From positions 1 to 33,902 of the forward strand of contig NZ_SDOY01000050.1 in the NCBI RefSeq assembly GCF_004117935.1: a DNA stretch of 33,902 nucleotides. Reading direction: 5' to 3'. Below, in pieces: positions 24,111 to 31,221 of the stretch (its first letter is position 1; every line of letters begins with the position of its first letter). The DNA comes from Streptomyces roseicoloratus. Lineage in GTDB: Bacteria; Actinomycetota; Actinomycetes; Streptomycetales; Streptomycetaceae. The notes under the pieces were generated by a model. The model was not told the DNA's origin and searched no databases. It saw nothing but the letters and a program-made list of their open reading frames with translations. The position numbers and the translations under genes were made by a program.

Positions 24111-24280
24111 GTGTGCCCCCAGTGATGAACGAAGTGGGCGGGCGGACGCGGCAGCGCGAAGACGAGACACGTCACCCGCTCGGAACCGTCCGCGCCGAGG
24201 GACCGGATCCGGCCTCGGCGTGTGGCCAGAGTGTGCTGTCGGAACTGGAACCTCCGGCAGTGCAGCGCTCATCGGCGAGG

Positions 24281-24298
24281 CATGACATTTTCATGATT
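24281..24298. promoter_or_regulatory. AT-rich direct repeat between peptide and SARP 2 genes
   Basis: CATGACA at 24281 and CATGATT at 24292 are direct repeats with an 11-base period in the most A/T-rich spot of the 305-base divergent region between the precursor and SARP 2. The period matches SARP-type binding, although the sequence is not the TCGAG type. TCATGA within it is also palindromic. Apart from this and the two ribosome sites I see nothing else in the region. Confidence 0.3.
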
Positions 24299-24415
24299 GG
24301 GGACGTGCTCCGCTCACTGGGCCGCGATCCGCCCCCGTGCGAATCTCAAGTGCCGGACTCCGAAAGGGCCGTCACGGGGACGCCGACGGCCGTGGCCCAA
24401 GGGGGAGAAAGCCGA

Positions 24416-25204
24416 ATGGACATCCAGATCCTGGGGTCGCTCGCCGCGCAGGAACGCGGCGTGTCCGTGGTGCCGAGCGCCGCCAAGCCCCGCCAGCTGC
24501 TGTCCCTGCTCGCCCTGCACGCCGACCGCGTGGTGTCGGTGCCGACGCTGATGGAGGAGATCTGGGGCGAGTGCATTCCCCGCAGCGCCTCCACGACGCT
24601 GCAGACGTACATCCTCCAGCTGCGCCGCCGCCTCACCGCCGCGCTCGACGGCGACCCGCGGCGCGACGCGAAGGACATCCTCGTCACCCGGTTCGGCGGC
24701 TATCTGCTCCAGGTGGAGCCCGGCCGGGTCGACGCCCACGAGTTCGACCGGCTCGCCGCGGCCGGCGCCACCGCCTTCGAGGTCGGCGACTACCGTGCCG
24801 CGTCCGAGCTGCTGCGCCGCGCCCTCGCGCTGTGGCAGGGCCCGGCCCTGGTCGACGTGCCGGCCGGGTCGGTGCTCGAACTGGAGGTGCTGCGGCTCAA
24901 CGAACAGCGCACCACCGCTCTCGAACGCCGGATCGAGGCGGACCTGCGGCTCGGCCGTCACGCCGAGGTGGTGCCCGAGCTCCGGGTCCTCTCCGCCCGT
25001 CACCCGCTCCACGAGGGCTTCTGCGCCCAGCTCATGCGCGCCCTGCACCGCACGGGCGGCAGCTGGCGGGCCCTGGAGGCCTACCAGCGGCTGCGCGGCT
25101 CGCTCGTGAGCGAACTCGGCCTCGAGCCCTCGGCCGCCCTCCAGGAACTCCACCGCGCGGTCCTGTCGGGAGACCCGGACCACGCACTGCGGGCGGCGAA
25201 CTGA
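24416..25204 (+). CDS. SARP-family transcriptional activator 2
   Basis: A 262-residue SARP: winged-helix part MDIQILGSLAAQERGVSVVPSAAKPRQLLSLLALHADRVVSV to EEIWGECIPRSASTTLQTYILQLRRRL, then the activation domain with DAHEFDRLAAAG and RRIEADLRLGRHAEVVPELRVLSARHPLHEGF. It resembles SARP 1 closely in layout (TTLQTYILQ, RRIEADLRLGRH) and the two may share binding sites. The ATG at 24416 is preceded by GGGGGAGAAA; longer upstream readings in this frame lack ribosome sites. It is divergent from the RiPP precursor gene, so it is well placed to control the peptide module, the polyketide genes or both. Confidence 0.95.
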   Translation: MDIQILGSLAAQERGVSVVPSAAKPRQLLSLLALHADRVVSVPTLMEEIWGECIPRSASTTLQTYILQLRRRLTAALDGDPRRDAKDILVTRFGGYLLQVEPGRVDAHEFDRLAAAGATAFEVGDYRAASELLRRALALWQGPALVDVPAGSVLELEVLRLNEQRTTALERRIEADLRLGRHAEVVPELRVLSARHPLHEGFCAQLMRALHRTGGSWRALEAYQRLRGSLVSELGLEPSAALQELHRAVLSGDPDHALRAAN

Positions 25205-25258
25205 GACGGGGCGAGTGACGGGCCGCGTCGCGGGCGGTGGGGCGGGACAGGGCTTCCG

Positions 25259-25316
25259 GGGCCCACCGGGCGGCCGGTGCGGCAGGACGCGGCTCCCGGG
25301 CCCACCGGGCGGCCGG
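25259..25316. repeat. 19-base direct repeat, 39-base period
   Basis: GGGCCCACCGGGCGGCCGG is present at 25259-25277 and again at 25298-25316. The unit contains partly self-complementary GC stretches, so it may fold after SARP 2 and act as a weak terminator. It lies in the 215-base gap between SARP 2 and the carboxylase gene; no other element is clear there. Confidence 0.65.
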
Positions 25317-25419
25317 CGGAGCGAGACGGGCCGCGCCGCGGCCGGTGCGGCGGCCCGGGTCGAGCCGTTCTCCAGGGGAGGTACCGGGGGCTTCGAGTAC
25401 GGGTCCCTACGGTGCCGCA

Positions 25420-27087
25420 ATGACGACCTTCGACGAACTCCTCGCCGACAGTCCCGCATCGCTCTCCCCTCCCGTCACGCCCCCGGCCGCCGCTCCGGCC
25501 GTTCCTCCGGCCGCGGCCCCGGCCGCCCCTCCCGAGCCCGATCTGCGCCGGGCCACCGACGAGTTGCAACGCCTGAAGGAGGAACTGAGCCGGGGCCCCG
25601 ACCCCGAGGCCACCCGGCGCCAGCACGCCAAGGGCAAGCTCACCGCGCCCGAGCGGCTGGAACTCCTCTTCGACGAGGGCACGTTCACCGAGATCGAGCC
25701 GCTGCGCCGGCACCGCGCCTCGGGCTTCGGCCTGGAGGCGCGCAAACCGCACGGCGACGGCGTCGTGATCGGCTGGGGACTGGTGCACGGCCGCACGGTC
25801 TTCGCGTACGCCCATGACTTCCGCGTCTTCGGCGGCGCCCTGGGCGAGGCCCACGCGGAGAAGATCCACAAGGTGCTGGACCTGGCGGAGGCGGCGGGCG
25901 CGCCCGTCGTGGGCCTGAGCGACGGCGCGGGCGCCCGCATCCAGGAAGGCGTCACGGCCCTCGCCGGCTACGGCGGCATCTTCCGCCGCAACACCCGCGC
26001 CTCGGGGGTGATCCCGCAGATCAGCGTGATCCTGGGGCCCTGCGCGGGCGGGGCGGCCTACTCTCCGGCCCTCACGGACTTCGTGTTCATGGTGCGGGGC
26101 ACCTCGCAGATGTTCATCACGGGCCCCGACGTGGTGCAGGCGGTCACGGGCGAGCAGATCACCCACGACGGCCTCGGCGGTGCCGACGTGCACGCCGGGG
26201 TCTCGGGCGTGTCCGGGTTCGTCTACGACGACGAGGCCGAGTGCCTCGCCGACGTCCGCCACCTGTTGTCGCTCCTTCCCCAGAACAACCGCGAACTGCC
26301 CCCGGCCGTCCGCGCCGACGACCCGGCGGACCGCCGCACCGAGGCCCTGACCTCTCTGGTCCCGGCCGGGTCCCAACAGGCGTACGACATGCGTGCCGTG
26401 ATCGAGGAGATCGTCGACGACGGCGACTACTTCGAGGTCCACGAGGCCTGGGCGCGGAACGTGGTGTGCGCACTGGCCCGCCTCGACGGCCACGTGGTGG
26501 GCATCGTCGCGAACCAGCCCACCGCGCTGGCCGGCGTCCTCGACATCCACGGCTCGGAGAAGGCGGCCCGCTTCGTGCAGTTCTGCGACGCCTTCAACAT
26601 CCCGCTGGTCACGCTGGTCGACGTACCGGGCTTCCTGCCGGGCGTCGACCAGGAGCACAACGGCATCATCCGGCACGGGGCGAAACTCCTGTACGCCTAC
26701 TGCAACGCGACCGTGCCCCGCATCTCCCTGGTCCTCCGCAAGGCCTACGGCGGCGCCTACATCGTCATGGACTCGCGCTCGATCGGCGCCGACCTCTCCT
26801 TCGCGTGGCCGACGAACGAGATCGCGGTGATGGGCGCGGAGGGCGCGGCGAACGTGGTCTTCCGCCGCGAGATCGCCGCCTCGGACGACCCCGAGGCGAC
26901 CCGGAGCCGCCTCATCAAGGAGTACAAGTCCGAGCTGATGCACCCGTACTACGCCGCGGAGCGCGGCCTGGTCGACGACGTCATCGACCCCGCCGACACC
27001 CGCGGCACCCTGATCCGCGCGCTCGCCATGCTCCGCCGCAAGCATGCCGCCCTCCCGGAGCGCAAGCACGGCAACCCGCCGATGTGA
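25420..27087 (+). CDS. accB: Acyl-CoA carboxylase beta subunit (AccB type)
   Basis: A 555-residue carboxyltransferase. After an Ala/Pro-rich linker (residues 18-40) come ARIQEGVTALAGYGGIFRRN, the oxyanion stretches GPCAGGAAYSPA and RKAYGGAYIVM, and GVDQEHNGIIRHGAKLLYAY. Residue Ile448 occupies the position that is Asp in propionyl-specific PccB and Ile in broader AccB enzymes of Streptomyces, so acetyl-CoA carboxylation is likely; this rests on family knowledge. It would feed malonyl-CoA to the PKS. The epsilon subunit is encoded 9 kb upstream, and the biotin-bearing alpha subunit must come from elsewhere. The ATG at 25420 lacks a strong ribosome site. Confidence 0.95.
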   Translation: MTTFDELLADSPASLSPPVTPPAAAPAVPPAAAPAAPPEPDLRRATDELQRLKEELSRGPDPEATRRQHAKGKLTAPERLELLFDEGTFTEIEPLRRHRASGFGLEARKPHGDGVVIGWGLVHGRTVFAYAHDFRVFGGALGEAHAEKIHKVLDLAEAAGAPVVGLSDGAGARIQEGVTALAGYGGIFRRNTRASGVIPQISVILGPCAGGAAYSPALTDFVFMVRGTSQMFITGPDVVQAVTGEQITHDGLGGADVHAGVSGVSGFVYDDEAECLADVRHLLSLLPQNNRELPPAVRADDPADRRTEALTSLVPAGSQQAYDMRAVIEEIVDDGDYFEVHEAWARNVVCALARLDGHVVGIVANQPTALAGVLDIHGSEKAARFVQFCDAFNIPLVTLVDVPGFLPGVDQEHNGIIRHGAKLLYAYCNATVPRISLVLRKAYGGAYIVMDSRSIGADLSFAWPTNEIAVMGAEGAANVVFRREIAASDDPEATRSRLIKEYKSELMHPYYAAERGLVDDVIDPADTRGTLIRALAMLRRKHAALPERKHGNPPM

Positions 27088-27106
27088 CGCGCGATCGCCG
27101 CCCACC

Positions 27107-27146
27107 GGGGCCGCCGCCCGAAGGGGCGACGGCCCCGCCGTCTTTT
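27107..27146 (+). terminator. Rho-independent terminator after accB
   Basis: GGGGCCGCCGCCC (27107-27119) pairs with GGGCGACGGCCCC (27124-27136) over 13 bases with one mismatch and a GAAGG-type loop, followed by TCTTTT at 27141-27146. Confidence 0.85.
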
Positions 27147-27226
27147 CCCACCGACCCCGGATGACGGACCGCCTCCACACGCGCACCCCGGCCCCCGCAC
27201 GGACACGGGCACACGCCCACGGACCA

Positions 27227-27292
27227 TTGCCTTCACCTCACCCTCATTGCAACAGTTCGTTGCCTTCACCTTCACCGCCATTGCATCAGTTT
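27227..27292. repeat. Two 33-base imperfect direct repeats upstream of P450
   Basis: The units at 27227-27259 and 27260-27292 both read TTGCCTTCACC, then a TCACC tract, CATTGCA and CAGTT; one single-base gap aligns them. They lie in unusually A/T-rich, C/T-biased DNA and end 36 bases upstream of the -35 hexamer of the P450 promoter, so they may bind an activator as two dimers. The sequence does not match SARP TCGAG heptamers. Confidence 0.7.
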
Positions 27293-27327
27293 CCTCCAAC
27301 TGACCTGCGAAGAAGCCCATCTGTTCA

Positions 27328-27356
27328 TTGACGATTTCCTCAACGCAACGTAGCTT
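27328..27356 (+). promoter_or_regulatory. Sigma-70-type promoter for P450-ferredoxin operon
   Basis: TTGACG at 27328 and TAGCTT at 27351 are separated by 17 bases, close to the consensus for vegetative (HrdB) promoters. The P450 ATG is 43 bases downstream of the -10. This is the clearest promoter by sequence in the window. Confidence 0.7.
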
Positions 27357-27398
27357 TCAGAATCCGGCAACAAAAATCGCCCGACCTGAGGAACCGTC

Positions 27399-28607
27399 AT
27401 GAGCCCCTCCCCGCACACCGTCGGCACGCTTCCGGCGCACCGTCCGGCCGCTTGCCCCTTCGACCCGCCGGCCGAGCTGCGCGAGGCCCGCCGGCACGGC
27501 CCGATCAGCCGCTACACCCATCCCGGCGGCAAACCCGGCTGGATGATCACGGGATACGACCTGGCCAGGTCGGTACTGGCGGACCCTCGGTTCAGCTCCC
27601 GCAAGGACCTGCTGAACGTGGTCGACTTCTCGCTGCCTCCGGCACCTCCCGGCGAGTTCCTCCTCATGGACGAGCCGCAGCACAGCCGCTACCGGAAGCC
27701 GCTGGTGGGCAGGTTCACCGTCCGCCGCATGAGGATGCTGACCGAGCGCGTCGAACAGGTCACCGCCGAGCACCTGGACGCGATGGCGGAGACCGGCGGT
27801 CCCGTGGACCTGGTGACGGCGTTCGCCAAGCCCATCCCGACCATCGTGATCTGCGAGATCCTGGGCGTGCCGTACGAGGACCGGCCCTCCTTCCAGGAGC
27901 AGATCGACGCGTTCATGGGTGGCGAGGTGAGCGACGAGGAGCTGATCGCCGCCTACACCGCGACTCAGGAGTACCTGGCGCGACTGGTGGCCGCCAAGCG
28001 CGCGAACCCCACCGACGACGTGCTCAGCGAGCTCACCGCCGGCGACCTGACCGACGAGGAGCTGAAGGGCATCAGCCTGATCCTGCTGGCGGCCGGCTTC
28101 GACACCACCGCGAACATGCTGTCCCTCGGCACCTACGCGCTGCTCCGCCATCCGGAGCAACTGGCCGCGCTGCGCGAGGATCCCACGCTCACGGACGGGG
28201 CCGTGGAGGAGCTGCTGCGCTATCTGAGCGTCGCCAAGACCTTCCACCGCACGGCGCTCGAGGACGTCGAGCTGGCCGGCCGGACCATCGAGGCCGGCAC
28301 GACCGTGGTCCTGTCGTTCCACACCGCCAACCGCGACCCCGAGCGCTTCGCCGATCCCGACGCGCTCGACATCCGGCGGACGTACGACGGTCACCTGGCC
28401 TTCAGCCACGGCATCCATCAGTGCCTGGGCCAGCAGCTCGCCCGCCTGGAGATGCGCGTCGCCCTCCGGGCGCTGATCGACCGCTTCCCCACCCTCCGCC
28501 TGGCCGTGCCGGCCGAGGAGGTCGCCCTGCGCCCCGAGACGGCGGACATCTTCGGAGTGAAGAGCCTCCCGGTCACCTGGGACGAGGACCAGGCGGTGCC
28601 GGCATGA
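27399..28607 (+). CDS. Cytochrome P450
   Basis: A 402-residue soluble bacterial P450. Cys342 in FSHGIHQCLGQQLARLE is the haem ligand. The I helix has LLAAGFDTTANM (residues 229-240), with Asp in place of the common Glu/His pair before TT; the K helix is EELLRY (270-275). It would hydroxylate or couple a late intermediate, using electrons from the ferredoxin encoded by the next gene. The ATG at 27399 follows GAGGAA and is 43 bases downstream of a good promoter. Length and motifs fit the CYP105/107 type families. Its place at the cluster edge after accB supports a tailoring role, but the substrate could be the polyketide or the peptide. Confidence 0.96.
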   Translation: MSPSPHTVGTLPAHRPAACPFDPPAELREARRHGPISRYTHPGGKPGWMITGYDLARSVLADPRFSSRKDLLNVVDFSLPPAPPGEFLLMDEPQHSRYRKPLVGRFTVRRMRMLTERVEQVTAEHLDAMAETGGPVDLVTAFAKPIPTIVICEILGVPYEDRPSFQEQIDAFMGGEVSDEELIAAYTATQEYLARLVAAKRANPTDDVLSELTAGDLTDEELKGISLILLAAGFDTTANMLSLGTYALLRHPEQLAALREDPTLTDGAVEELLRYLSVAKTFHRTALEDVELAGRTIEAGTTVVLSFHTANRDPERFADPDALDIRRTYDGHLAFSHGIHQCLGQQLARLEMRVALRALIDRFPTLRLAVPAEEVALRPETADIFGVKSLPVTWDEDQAVPA

Positions 28608-28825
28608 CCCCGTCCCGCGTGAGCGTCGACCGTGAGCGCTGCATCGGCGCCGGGATGTGCGCCGTGACCGCGCCCGAGGTCTTCGACCAGGACCCCGGCG
28701 ACGGCCTCGTCATCCTGCTGGACACCGACCCGACCGCCTCCCGGGAGAGGGCCGCCAGGACGGCCGCGGGCGTCTGCCCGTCCGGCGCGATCACCTTCCG
28801 GGAGCCGGGGACCGCCGGCTCCTAG
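28604..28825 (+). CDS. [3Fe-4S]-type ferredoxin
   Basis: A 73-residue ferredoxin of the P450-partner kind: DRERCIGAGMCAVTAPEVFDQ with two Cys spaced as C-x5-C, and a C-terminal CPSGAI Cys. The third position of the usual C-x2-C-x2-C motif is Ala/Gly (GAG), as in 3Fe-4S ferredoxins. The ATG overlaps the P450 stop (ATGA), so the two are coupled. It passes electrons from a ferredoxin reductase, not encoded here, to the P450. Confidence 0.95.
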   Translation: MTPSRVSVDRERCIGAGMCAVTAPEVFDQDPGDGLVILLDTDPTASRERAARTAAGVCPSGAITFREPGTAGS

Positions 28826-28858
28826 CCGCGAACTCCCCGCAGGCCGCCCGGCCCCGCC

Positions 28859-28949
28859 CTGAACCGCCCCCCTCGTTCCCGGCACCGCCTTGAACCGCCC
28901 CCCCCCCTCGTTCCCGGCACCGCCCTGGACCGCCCCCCTCGTTCCCGGC
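28859..28949. repeat. Three C-rich imperfect direct repeats
   Basis: TGAACCGCCCCCCTCGTTCC followed by CGGCACCGCC occurs at 28860 and 28891 (with three extra C), and a shorter third copy starts near 28926. The array fills the space between the convergent ferredoxin and SnoaL-like genes. No clean hairpin is seen. Variable C-run length points to replication slippage. Confidence 0.7.
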
Positions 28950-29006
28950 CGCGCCCCCAACCGCCCCGGAACCGCCTCCCCCTCGTATTCCGTGCGCGAA
29001 CGGGAG

Positions 29007-29450
29007 TCAGGCGGGCTGGTCCTTGTCGGACGGGAGCCAGACCGTCATGGTGGCCGGGTCGACGGGGATCGAGACGTGCTCGTGCGTGATCGACCACGCT
29101 CCGTCCGTCCGCCGGAGGCAGACGCTCTCCCGTACCCATATCGAGGCCTGCAGACCGCCCTTCCGCTCCCCCGAGTCGCGGTGGAGCATGTGCGCGAAGG
29201 CGGTGTCCCCGCTGGTCACGAGGGTGAGGTCGTGCGTCTCCAGGCTGATGGGGCCGACGTATCCGTCGAACCACCGCAGGAAGTTGCGGCGGATCTCGTC
29301 GGTGCCGGTGAACCTCAGCGGGGGAACGACGTCGTAGTAGACGGCGTCGGCTGCGTAGAAGGACATGAGCCGGTCGATGTCCTTGGCCTGCTGGGCGTCG
29401 GCGCGGATCGCCAGGAGTTCCCGGAGCTCGGACTCGTGGGTGGTGGTCAT
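29007..29450 (-). CDS. SnoaL/NTF2-like protein, probable ECF41 target
   Basis: A 147-residue cone-fold protein of the SnoaL-like/DUF4440 superfamily: LAIRADAQQAKDIDRLMSFYAADAVYYDVVPPLRFTG, then RWFDGYVGPISLETHDLTLV, AFAHMLHRDSG and the C-terminal strand WSITHEHVSIPVD. Members bind small ligands in a central pocket; some close polyketide rings, others have no known reaction. The ATG at 29450 has GAAGGAG. It is divergent from an ECF41 sigma factor whose C-terminal domain has the same fold, and a matching promoter lies upstream, so it is better read as a sigma-factor target than as a PKS cyclase. Confidence 0.85.
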   Translation of the reverse strand: MTTTHESELRELLAIRADAQQAKDIDRLMSFYAADAVYYDVVPPLRFTGTDEIRRNFLRWFDGYVGPISLETHDLTLVTSGDTAFAHMLHRDSGERKGGLQASIWVRESVCLRRTDGAWSITHEHVSIPVDPATMTVWLPSDKDQPA

Positions 29451-29569
29451 GGCGTACTCCTTCGGTGGTGGTGTGCCGGGGGTGAGGAGGGAGGGCCGGC
29501 TTCACGCGGCGCGTCCGGCCTTGGGCGCGGCGCGCCCTCGACGCCGGGTCGCGTTCCTTTGCCGGGTAC

Positions 29570-29596
29570 GACGAGACGGCCTCGCGGAATGTGAGG
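29570..29596 (-). promoter_or_regulatory. Candidate ECF41 promoter of SnoaL-like gene
   Basis: On the minus strand CCTCACA (29596-29590) and CGTC (29573-29570) are separated by exactly 16 bases. The ECF41 consensus as I recall it is TGTCACA-N16-CGTC; five of seven and four of four positions match. The start codon is about 110 bases further on. Confidence 0.5.
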
Positions 29597-29621
29597 TGGG
29601 GAGTACCGGGCGGGGCGGCGA

Positions 29622-29648
29622 CGTCACGTTTCGGGGCGCTGCCGCGTC
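29622..29648 (+). promoter_or_regulatory. Candidate autoregulatory ECF41 promoter
   Basis: CGTCACG (29622-29628) and CGTC (29645-29648) are separated by exactly 16 bases, matching five of seven and four of four positions of the recalled ECF41 consensus TGTCACA-N16-CGTC. It lies 40 bases upstream of the sigma factor ATG. The presence of the same pattern facing the other way strengthens both calls. Confidence 0.52.
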
Positions 29649-29688
29649 ATGACGGTGAAGGAAGACCCGACCGAGGAGCCTCAGGACC

Positions 29689-30624
29689 ATGACGCACCGT
29701 TCGCCCGCGCCGCAGGACGGCCGACCGGACTCGACGGCGAGCACGCTCGCGGCCGAGCGCCGCCGGCTGATCAACCTCGCGTACCGCATGCTGGGCTCAC
29801 TGGCCGAGGCCGAGGACATCGTGCAGGAGACGTACGCCCGCTGGTACGCGATGTCGCCGCGGCAGCGCGAGGCGGTGGCGTCCCCCGGCGGCTGGCTTAC
29901 CAAGGTCGCCGGCCGCATCTGCCTCGACGTGCTGCGCTCGGCGCGGGCCAGGCGGGAGCGCTACGTGGGGGAATGGGTGCCCGAGCCGCTGCCCGCGCGC
30001 ACCGAGTGGCCCACCGGCGCGAAGGACGACAGCACGGCCGACCCGGCCGATCGGGTCACGCTCGACGAGTCGGTCGGCATGGCCTTCCTCGTCGTCCTGG
30101 AAGCGATGACCCCGGCGGAGCGCGTGGCGTTCGTGCTCCACGACGTCTTCCGCTACCCGTTCTCGGAGGTGGCGGACATCGTCGGCCGTACCCCGGCGGC
30201 TTGCCGCCAACTGGCGGCCTCGGCCCGCCGCCGCGTCGACGCCTCGCGGGCGCCCCTGTCACCCGCGACCCAACGGGCCGGTGTCGTCAGGGCGTTCAAG
30301 CAGGCGTGGGAGGCGAAGGACATCCCCGCCCTCATCCGCCTGCTCGACCCCGGTGCCGTCGCCGTCGGCGACGGCGGCGGACTCGTCACGGCCACGCTCC
30401 ACCCCATCGAGGGCGCCGAGCCCATCGCCCGCTTCTTCGCCGACCGGACCCTCCCGGGCCGGCTCACGGTCCGGGAGTGCACGGTCAACGGCCAGCCCGG
30501 CCTGGCCGCCCACGTGGACGGCGTCGTCGTCTCGGTGTACGCCTTCGACATCGCGGACGACCGGATCCGGCGGATCTGGGCCGTGCTCAACCCCGAGAAG
30601 CTCAGGCCGTGGAAGTCGGACTGA
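29689..30624 (+). CDS. ECF41-type RNA polymerase sigma factor (SigJ-like)
   Basis: A 311-residue ECF sigma factor. Region 2 is NLAYRMLGSLAEAEDIVQETYARW (residues 29-52), region 4 is EAMTPAERVAFVLHDVFRYPFSEVADIVGRTPAACRQLAASARRRV (138-183). The linker carries WVPEPL (96-101), a hallmark of ECF41, and the C-terminal SnoaL-like domain (from about 195) has DGGG (228-231) and NPEKL (301-305), which in this group tune activity in place of an anti-sigma factor. The ATG at 29689 is preceded by GGAGCCTCAGGACC. It probably drives itself and the divergent SnoaL-like gene; a link to the polyketide cluster is not shown. Confidence 0.94.
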   Translation: MTHRSPAPQDGRPDSTASTLAAERRRLINLAYRMLGSLAEAEDIVQETYARWYAMSPRQREAVASPGGWLTKVAGRICLDVLRSARARRERYVGEWVPEPLPARTEWPTGAKDDSTADPADRVTLDESVGMAFLVVLEAMTPAERVAFVLHDVFRYPFSEVADIVGRTPAACRQLAASARRRVDASRAPLSPATQRAGVVRAFKQAWEAKDIPALIRLLDPGAVAVGDGGGLVTATLHPIEGAEPIARFFADRTLPGRLTVRECTVNGQPGLAAHVDGVVVSVYAFDIADDRIRRIWAVLNPEKLRPWKSD

Positions 30625-30776
30625 CCAGGCAACACGGAGAGGGCTGTCCGGGCGGACTCTCCGCGGTGCGGTCGACGGGCCGGACACCTCGATCCGGAAG
30701 GCCGAGCAGGGCCCCGCGCCCGGACCGCGGCGCTGCCGGTCCCCGCCGCCGGCGTGCGACGAGTCCCGCGTGATGC

Positions 30777-30809
30777 ATCCGTTCGAACGGATCGCCTCCG
30801 ATGTACGCT
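30777..30809 (+). promoter_or_regulatory. Palindromic operator and -10 of a leaderless small gene
   Basis: A perfect 16-base palindrome ATCCGTTCGAACGGAT (30777-30792) covers the place where a -35 would be. TACGCT (30804-30809) fits a -10 and ends six bases before the GTG at 30816, the spacing of a leaderless transcript. A repressor on the palindrome would block polymerase. The regulator is unknown. Confidence 0.48.
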
Positions 30810-30815
30810 CCGGCG

Positions 30816-30977
30816 GTGAACGGAGTCGAGCTCTCACTCCTGGGTCGCACGCTCGTGAGGATCGGCGAGGCCACCCTGCCCGAACCGCCCGGCGGCGCCG
30901 ACCGCTACGCCGCGAGCGCCCGACTCGCCGAGGTCAAGGCCGCGCTCGACGTCCTCGCCCGCCACCTCGCCGGCTGA
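30816..30977 (+). CDS. Small protein (53 residues), leaderless start
   Basis: Reads VNGVELSLLGRTLVRIGEAT, then LPEPPGGADRYAASARLAEV and KAALDVLARHLAG. The opening resembles the N-terminus of a group of Streptomyces regulatory proteins as I remember them, so it could be a stand-alone relative or a truncated remnant; I do not assign a function. There is no ribosome site before the GTG, but a -10 element ends six bases upstream. An in-frame ATG at 30801 is the alternative start. High G/C at third positions through the whole frame supports coding. Confidence 0.55.
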   Translation: MNGVELSLLGRTLVRIGEATLPEPPGGADRYAASARLAEVKAALDVLARHLAG

Positions 30978-31074
30978 AACCCTCCTCCCCGGCAAACCGA
31001 CGACGAGCACCACGGAGCACCACGTGCGGCAACGAAAGTCCAGGCAGCGGCAGACGTCCGGACGTCGGCAGACG

Positions 31075-31110
31075 TCAGGAGGTCTGCCGAACTCAGGAGG
31101 TCTGCCGAAC
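31075..31110. repeat. 18-base perfect tandem duplication
   Basis: TCAGGAGGTCTGCCGAAC is present twice head to tail at 31075 and 31093. It falls in the possible N-terminal extension of the transporter frame and keeps that frame (six codons per unit). Each copy contains AGGAGG, which could draw ribosomes. Confidence 0.8.
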
Positions 31111-31221
31111 TCCGCGAGCCCCCACGAGTCCGAGGCGCCACGTCAGCCCGAGACGTCTCGCAGGCCCGAGGCGCCGCGGGAATCCGACGCTCCGCGCGAG
31201 CCCCAGGGGGCCGTCCCGTGG

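Noticed and set aside
24111..24272. An N-terminal extension of the RiPP precursor (start at 24272)
   Set aside because: The extra residues are Pro/Arg/Ala-rich, overlap the SARP 2 promoter region, and the ATG at 24110 has a good GGGGG ribosome site.
29007..29450. The SnoaL-like protein as a polyketide ring cyclase of the cluster
   Set aside because: Its divergent ECF41 sigma factor and matching promoter explain it better, and the cluster already has aromatase, TcmI-type and cupin cyclases.
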